Below, one piece after another: positions 59,716-64,000 of a stretch of DNA of 64,000 bases. The stretch spans positions 62,001 through 126,000 of the forward strand of contig NZ_FOSC01000007.1 of NCBI RefSeq assembly GCF_900114155.1, written 5' to 3'. Source of the DNA: Marinobacter persicus. Lineage in GTDB: Bacteria; Pseudomonadota; Gammaproteobacteria; Pseudomonadales; Oleiphilaceae. Position 1 is the stretch's first letter, and every line of letters starts with the position of its first letter. Under the pieces are notes generated by a model. That model saw only the letters and a list, made by a program, of their open reading frames with translations, was not told the origin of the DNA and did not search any database. The position numbers were made by a program, and so were the translations under genes.

Positions 59716-62064
59716 ATGACCAGAGTACCCCTGATGAACCGCCGTGCCGAACCATCCTTGAATGTTGTTCCACAGATCATGATCCTGCTCGGGATCGTGA
59801 TGGTGGCGTTTATCTGGACTCTGTTCCTGGTTCAGAGTGCCGCCTCCCGGGACGATGCCCTGCAGGCCCAGCGCTCGGAAAACAGCAACCTGGCGTTGAT
59901 CATTTCCGAGAGCCTGAAACAGATGACCGACCGGGCCCGTGCCATGGCCAGCCTGGCCGGGGACGAACTGGCGGGCACTTCATCCCGCTCCGCCCGGTTG
60001 TTGACGCTGCTTGCCGAGGATCCGGTATTTAACCGCCTGAGCATTTACGAACCGAACGGGAATTTGCGTTACTCATCCCACCCCGACTCTGCCCGTACCA
60101 GTATTGGCCCCTGGCTTTCCGATCTGGCTGATCATACGGCCAAGCACGGCTACACGCCGGTGCTGCCGTCCCGGAGGCTCGACCCGGCAATGGCACCGGG
60201 ACAGACCGCCTGGCGCCTTCCTTTTCTGGTGCCCGAGGGCAAACCGGGGAATGGCCGGGTGGACCGCTGGATACTGGTGGAACTGGATATCGGTTACCTG
60301 TCCGGGCTGTTGCAACATGTCAATCTTGGCTACGGTGGCTTTTTGCAGATCCTGGACGGAGAAAAAAACGAGTGGATGCGGGCCGACACTCTCGGGGTCA
60401 TGGTTGGGGGTAAGCCGGTCAAAGGGCTGTTTTTTGCTTCCAGTAACCGGGTGAATTCGGGGGCGGGCAGTTTTGAGCTTTCCGGAAAGCGTCACCAATA
60501 CGTTTATGCCAACCGAAGTCCGAACAACTTCACCGTGGTGGTGGCCCAGCCGGAGGAACAAATTCTGGCAGCGGCGCTGGGCAAACAGAACCAGCAGCTG
60601 GTTCTGAATGTCCTGATGACCTTGCTGGTGGCCGGGATTGTTGTCTGGCTTGTACGTACCCTGCGCCAGCAACAACTGGCGTTGAAAGCCCTGCAAAAAT
60701 CGGAGCGAAGAAACCAGAACCTGATCGAGCGCCTGGAGGGTGAGCACGCCCGTACCACCCGGGCGGCTTCCATCGACCACCTGAGCGGTCTGTACAACCG
60801 CCGCCAGTTCCTGGATGTGGCTGCCCAGGCCCTGGCCAGTCAACGCCGACAGCGCCGTTTGTCGGCCCTGTTATTTATTGATCTGGATCGTTTCAAATCC
60901 ATTAATGACAGCCTTGGACATCACATTGGCGATCTGCTGCTGCAGGCGGTTGCAGGGCGGATTCAGCATCGCCTGGGAGACGAGGATCTTGCCGGCCGCT
61001 TTGGTGGCGACGAATTTGTGGTCTTTATGGGGGGGAACCGGACCGAGGTGGATATCGAGAAATGGGTATCCGGGCTGGTGGAGCACCTGTCGGCCCCCTA
61101 CCAGCTGGACGGCAGTGAGCTGAACAGCAGCCCCTCGGTGGGCATCGCCATCTCGCCCAGGGATGGCCAGAGTATCGACGATCTGCTGCGGGGCGCCGAT
61201 GCCGCCATGTACTCCGCCAAACGGGCTGGCCGTGGGCAATACCGGTTCTTTGACCAGTCCCTGAATTCCAACAGTGATATCGAGGAATTCCACCTGGAAC
61301 AGGCTTTCGCCGATGCCCTGCGCGAGCGTCAGTTTGTCCTGCACTACCAGCCACAGGTGTGCCTGGACTCCATGGAGATTGTTGGCTATGAAACCCTGGT
61401 GCGTTGGCAGCACCCGGATTATGGCCTGCTGTTTCCGGACCGTTTCATTCCCATGGCGGAACGCAGCGGGTTTGTAGTGCCCCTGGGCATGGAAGTGATT
61501 CGCCTGGCCTGTGAGCAATTGGTGGAGTGGCAACAGCAAGGACTGAAAGCCCATCCACTGGCGGTGAATGTGTCCCCCATACAGTTGAGTGAACCCGGGT
61601 TCTGTGACCGGGTACGTGCAGAAATGGAACGTCACGGCCTGGCGCAGGACATGCTGGAGCTGGAAGTGACGGAAACGGCCGTGTTGGACGAGCAGGCCAT
61701 GGAAAACCTGAATTGCCTGAATGATGCCGGCATACGCCTGAGCCTGGACGATTTCGGCACCGGCTATTCCGGCCTGGCCCATCTTGAGAGTGTGCCGGTG
61801 GGCAAGCTGAAAATCGACCGCAGTCTGATTTCCCGTATCTGTAACAGCCACGATGACAGCCCGGTGGTGTCCTCCACCATTATCCTGGCCAAGCGGATGA
61901 ACCTGAAAGTGGTCGCCGAGGGTGTGGAAACACCGGAACAGCTGGTGCACCTGAAAGTGGCCGGGTGTGACATTGCCCAGGGGTATCACCTGAGCCGGCC
62001 GATACCGGCAGCCGATGTGCCGCACTTTCACGCCACGTTTAACCGGCTGCAGGAGACGGGCTGA
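59716..62064 (+). CDS. Membrane GGDEF-EAL protein (c-di-GMP metabolism)
   Basis: A 782-residue protein. Two membrane segments (about 21-44 and 295-316) bracket a periplasmic sensor region. The GGDEF domain has an intact GRFGGDEFVVF near 425. The EAL domain has ETL for EAL in GYETLVRW near 552, with later catalytic residues kept: VNVSP, LEVTETA, LDDFGTGYSG, KIDRSLI, AEGVET and QGYHLSRP. Both activities are therefore possible. The stop overlaps the next gene's ATG (TGATG), linking it to a periplasmic binding protein. Confidence 0.92.
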   Translation: MTRVPLMNRRAEPSLNVVPQIMILLGIVMVAFIWTLFLVQSAASRDDALQAQRSENSNLALIISESLKQMTDRARAMASLAGDELAGTSSRSARLLTLLAEDPVFNRLSIYEPNGNLRYSSHPDSARTSIGPWLSDLADHTAKHGYTPVLPSRRLDPAMAPGQTAWRLPFLVPEGKPGNGRVDRWILVELDIGYLSGLLQHVNLGYGGFLQILDGEKNEWMRADTLGVMVGGKPVKGLFFASSNRVNSGAGSFELSGKRHQYVYANRSPNNFTVVVAQPEEQILAAALGKQNQQLVLNVLMTLLVAGIVVWLVRTLRQQQLALKALQKSERRNQNLIERLEGEHARTTRAASIDHLSGLYNRRQFLDVAAQALASQRRQRRLSALLFIDLDRFKSINDSLGHHIGDLLLQAVAGRIQHRLGDEDLAGRFGGDEFVVFMGGNRTEVDIEKWVSGLVEHLSAPYQLDGSELNSSPSVGIAISPRDGQSIDDLLRGADAAMYSAKRAGRGQYRFFDQSLNSNSDIEEFHLEQAFADALRERQFVLHYQPQVCLDSMEIVGYETLVRWQHPDYGLLFPDRFIPMAERSGFVVPLGMEVIRLACEQLVEWQQQGLKAHPLAVNVSPIQLSEPGFCDRVRAEMERHGLAQDMLELEVTETAVLDEQAMENLNCLNDAGIRLSLDDFGTGYSGLAHLESVPVGKLKIDRSLISRICNSHDDSPVVSSTIILAKRMNLKVVAEGVETPEQLVHLKVAGCDIAQGYHLSRPIPAADVPHFHATFNRLQETG

Positions 62065-62933
62065 TGCGTTGGGTGTACCTGCTGTGGCTGTTCCTGATGT
62101 CTTCCGGTCTGATGGCCGGTGAGCCTGCGCCGGCTGGTTCCTGCGGGACTGATCGTCTGGTTTTCTCGATGATCCCGAAAAAGGATATCGACGAGCAGTT
62201 GCGCGAATACCAGCCGCTGATGTCGTTGTTGAGCGAGGGGTTGGATATACCGGTCGAGATGGTTCGCGCCAGTTCCTACCAGAGTGTCATCGACTCCCTC
62301 ATCTCCGGTGCCGTCGATGTCGCTGTATTGGGGCCCGGGGCTTACATGCAGGCCTACAAACGAAACCCGGATATTGAAGCCTTCGCGTCGCTGGCGGTAG
62401 AGCCTGGCCATTTTACCCCGGCGGGCAGTTTCTATTCGTCCGTGTTGATCGTGGACAGGGACAGCCCGGTCCAGACGGCAACAGATCTGCGAGGAGCCAC
62501 CGTTGCCCTGACCGATCCAGCCAGTACATCCGGCGCCTTGATTCCGAAAACCCGTTTTACCGACCATATCGGGCAATCACTCACGGGGTTTTTCGCCGGC
62601 CAGGTGTATGCCGGCAGCCATGATAAAGCCATGGATGCGTTGTTGGCCGGCAAGGTGCAGGCGGCCTTTGTCTCCAGCTCACGGGTGGATGAGTATGTGG
62701 CGCGGGGCGTCATTGATCGGGACCGGTTCCGGGTGATCTGGCGTTCAGAACCGCTGCACTATGACCCGTTCGTGTTCCGGAGCGGGCTGTGTGATGCCGT
62801 GAAAATGAACATCGCCCGGTTGATGACCAGGCCCTCGGAGCAACGCCGGCGTTTTCTGGAAAGCCAGCAGGCGACGGAGATTACCCGGGTTAATCATCAG
62901 GCTTATGAGACGCTGGAAGAGCTGCTTGATTAA
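62064..62933 (+). CDS. PhnD-like periplasmic binding protein
   Basis: A 289-residue protein with a signal peptide (MRWVYLLWLFLMSSGLMAG). The body matches the phosphate/phosphonate-binding PhnD fold: YQPLMSLLSEGL, DVAVLGPGAYMQA near 90 and DLRGATVALTDPASTSGALIP near 145. No ABC permease or ATPase is nearby. Coupling by one base to the GGDEF-EAL gene suggests it senses a ligand for that receptor rather than feeding a transporter; this is inference from gene order. Confidence 0.85.
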   Translation: MRWVYLLWLFLMSSGLMAGEPAPAGSCGTDRLVFSMIPKKDIDEQLREYQPLMSLLSEGLDIPVEMVRASSYQSVIDSLISGAVDVAVLGPGAYMQAYKRNPDIEAFASLAVEPGHFTPAGSFYSSVLIVDRDSPVQTATDLRGATVALTDPASTSGALIPKTRFTDHIGQSLTGFFAGQVYAGSHDKAMDALLAGKVQAAFVSSSRVDEYVARGVIDRDRFRVIWRSEPLHYDPFVFRSGLCDAVKMNIARLMTRPSEQRRRFLESQQATEITRVNHQAYETLEELLD

Positions 62934-63008
62934 ACGATAAGGCCAGGTGTCAAAGCGATTGGCGAAACGGCTGATTACAAGAGAGGGTATTCAGGAAAAG
63001 CGGGATAG

Positions 63009-63085
<77 letters not shown>

Positions 63086-63187
63086 AACAACGGCCGGTAT
63101 TATACTCATTCGGCTGCTGAATGCTACCCCCTTCCCTGGGGAAATTTGTCCGTAGTACTGCAGAGCCATTGTCTGGCCCCGCATTGG

Positions 63188-64000
63188 TTAGCCCGCGGTT
63201 GGCAGCAGGCTGATGTCCGCCACCCGCAGGAACAGGTTGCGCAGGCGGTTGAGCAGCGCCAGGCGGTTGTTGCGCACGGCTTCATCCTCTGCCATCACCA
63301 TCACTTCGTCGAAGAAGGTGTCCACCGGGGCGCGCAGGCTGGCCAGGGAGCTCAGGGCACTGGCGTAGTCGCCCTGTTCGAACAGCGGCACCACCTTTTC
63401 CGCCTGGGCGTCCACCTGCTCGGCCAGGGCTTTCTCGGCGGCGTCCTGCAGCAGGCTGCTGTCCACGGTCTCACCGATACTGTCACCACCCTGCTTGGTC
63501 AGGATGTTGGAGACCCGTTTGTTGGCGCCGGCCAGGGCCTGGGCTTCGGGCAACTGGCGGAAGGCTTCCACGGCTTTCACACGGCGGTCGAAGTCCAGCG
63601 GCCGGGTCGGACGGCGGGCGTGGACGGCCAGGTAGACCTCGGCGCTGATGCCCTGCTCGTCGTAGTGGGCGCGGAAGCGCTCGAGCATGTAGTCCACCAC
63701 GGTGCTGGCGGTGTTTTGCTCAGTCAGCACGGTGAAGTTCTCTTCAGCCCACTCGCACAGGGTCTGCAAGTCCAGCGGCAGTTCGCGCTCGATGATGATG
63801 CGCAGAACGCCCAGGGAGGCTCGGCGCAGGCCGAACGGGTCACGGGTGCCCGATGGTGGCTGGTTGATGCCGAACAGGCCCACCAGCGAATCGATGCGGT
63901 CGGCGATGGCCACGGCGCAGCCGGTCAGGGTGGACGGCAGGTCATCACCGGCAAAGCGCGGCATGTACTGCTCGTTCAGGGCCTTGGCGACATCCTCGTG
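63188..64000 (-). CDS. glyS: Glycyl-tRNA synthetase beta subunit, C-terminal part (partial)
   Basis: The frame is open to the right edge, so the N-terminus lies outside. The visible 270 residues include [40 protein letters not shown], a hallmark of GlyS, and a DALR-like anticodon-binding C-terminus ending [20 protein letters not shown]. With GlyQ it charges tRNA-Gly as a heterotetramer. glyQ would be expected just upstream. Confidence 0.95.
   Translation of the reverse strand, partial: HEDVAKALNEQYMPRFAGDDLPSTLTGCAVAIADRIDSLVGLFGINQPPSGTRDPFGLRRASLGVLRIIIERELPLDLQTLCEWAEENFTVLTEQNTASTVVDYMLERFRAHYDEQGISAEVYLAVHARRPTRPLDFDRRVKAVEAFRQLPEAQALAGANKRVSNILTKQGGDSIGETVDSSLLQDAAEKALAEQVDAQAEKVVPLFEQGDYASALSSLASLRAPVDTFFDEVMVMAEDEAVRNNRLALLNRLRNLFLRVADISLLPTAG

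Overview
The window looks like the replication-origin region of a gammaproteobacterial chromosome, most likely Marinobacter or a close relative. This is judged from the gene order rpmH-rnpA-yidD-yidC-mnmE on one side and dnaA-dnaN-recF-gyrB on the other, and from protein style; no database search was possible. From mnmE rightwards (about 30.8-64 kb) the sequence is GC-rich, gene-dense core genome. To the left (1 to about 30.8 kb) it is visibly more AT-rich and reads as an integrated, probably mobilisable defence island that continues past the left edge.

Island, left to right. A long minus-strand ORF of unknown function runs off the left edge (1-1674). A Wadjet-type JetABCD operon (8573-1801, minus strand) has a divergent WYL-domain regulator (8661-9464) and two tandem inverted repeats in the shared promoter. 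An accessory stretch (9.5-14.2 kb) follows, with an HTH-like hypothetical protein, a lipoprotein operon, a serine recombinase preceded by a cluster of GAACC/GGTTC repeats, and small proteins. Next is a minus-strand transcription unit from 25.6 to 14.2 kb: WYL regulator, hsdM, hsdS, a DarT-like protein, DarT, DarG, hsdR and a YgjP-like metallopeptidase, that is, a type I restriction system with a DarTG toxin-antitoxin module (and a second DarT-like gene) inside it. Upstream are a MobI-like gene and about 0.9 kb of non-coding DNA dense in inverted repeats, a candidate oriT. The right end carries an AlpA-like regulator, a DUF927 helicase-like protein, an excisionase-like protein and a tyrosine integrase. 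The integrase abuts the 3' end of mnmE, the attachment locus used by SGI1-type islands; the 18 bp at the end of mnmE closely resemble the SGI1 attachment core as I remember it.

Core region. mnmE, yidC, yidD, rnpA and rpmH run leftwards. The 620-bp rpmH-dnaA gap has an AT-rich block and DnaA-box-like sites and is the likely oriC. dnaA, dnaN, recF and gyrB run rightwards to a strong terminator. Then come a VC0807-like membrane protein, a GabT-type aminotransferase, an Atm1-like ABC transporter, a 99-bp interspersed hairpin element, recC-recB-recD, a VRR-NUC (Fan1-like) nuclease paired with an XPD/DinG-like helicase, a membrane GGDEF-EAL protein coupled to a PhnD-like binding protein, tRNA-Pro(CGG) and the C-terminal part of glyS.

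The most unusual signals are the tandem DarT genes in the restriction operon, the repeat-rich oriT-like region next to mobI, a palindromic operator family shared by the mobI and integrase promoters, the repeat cluster before the serine recombinase, and unrecognised genes flanking Wadjet.
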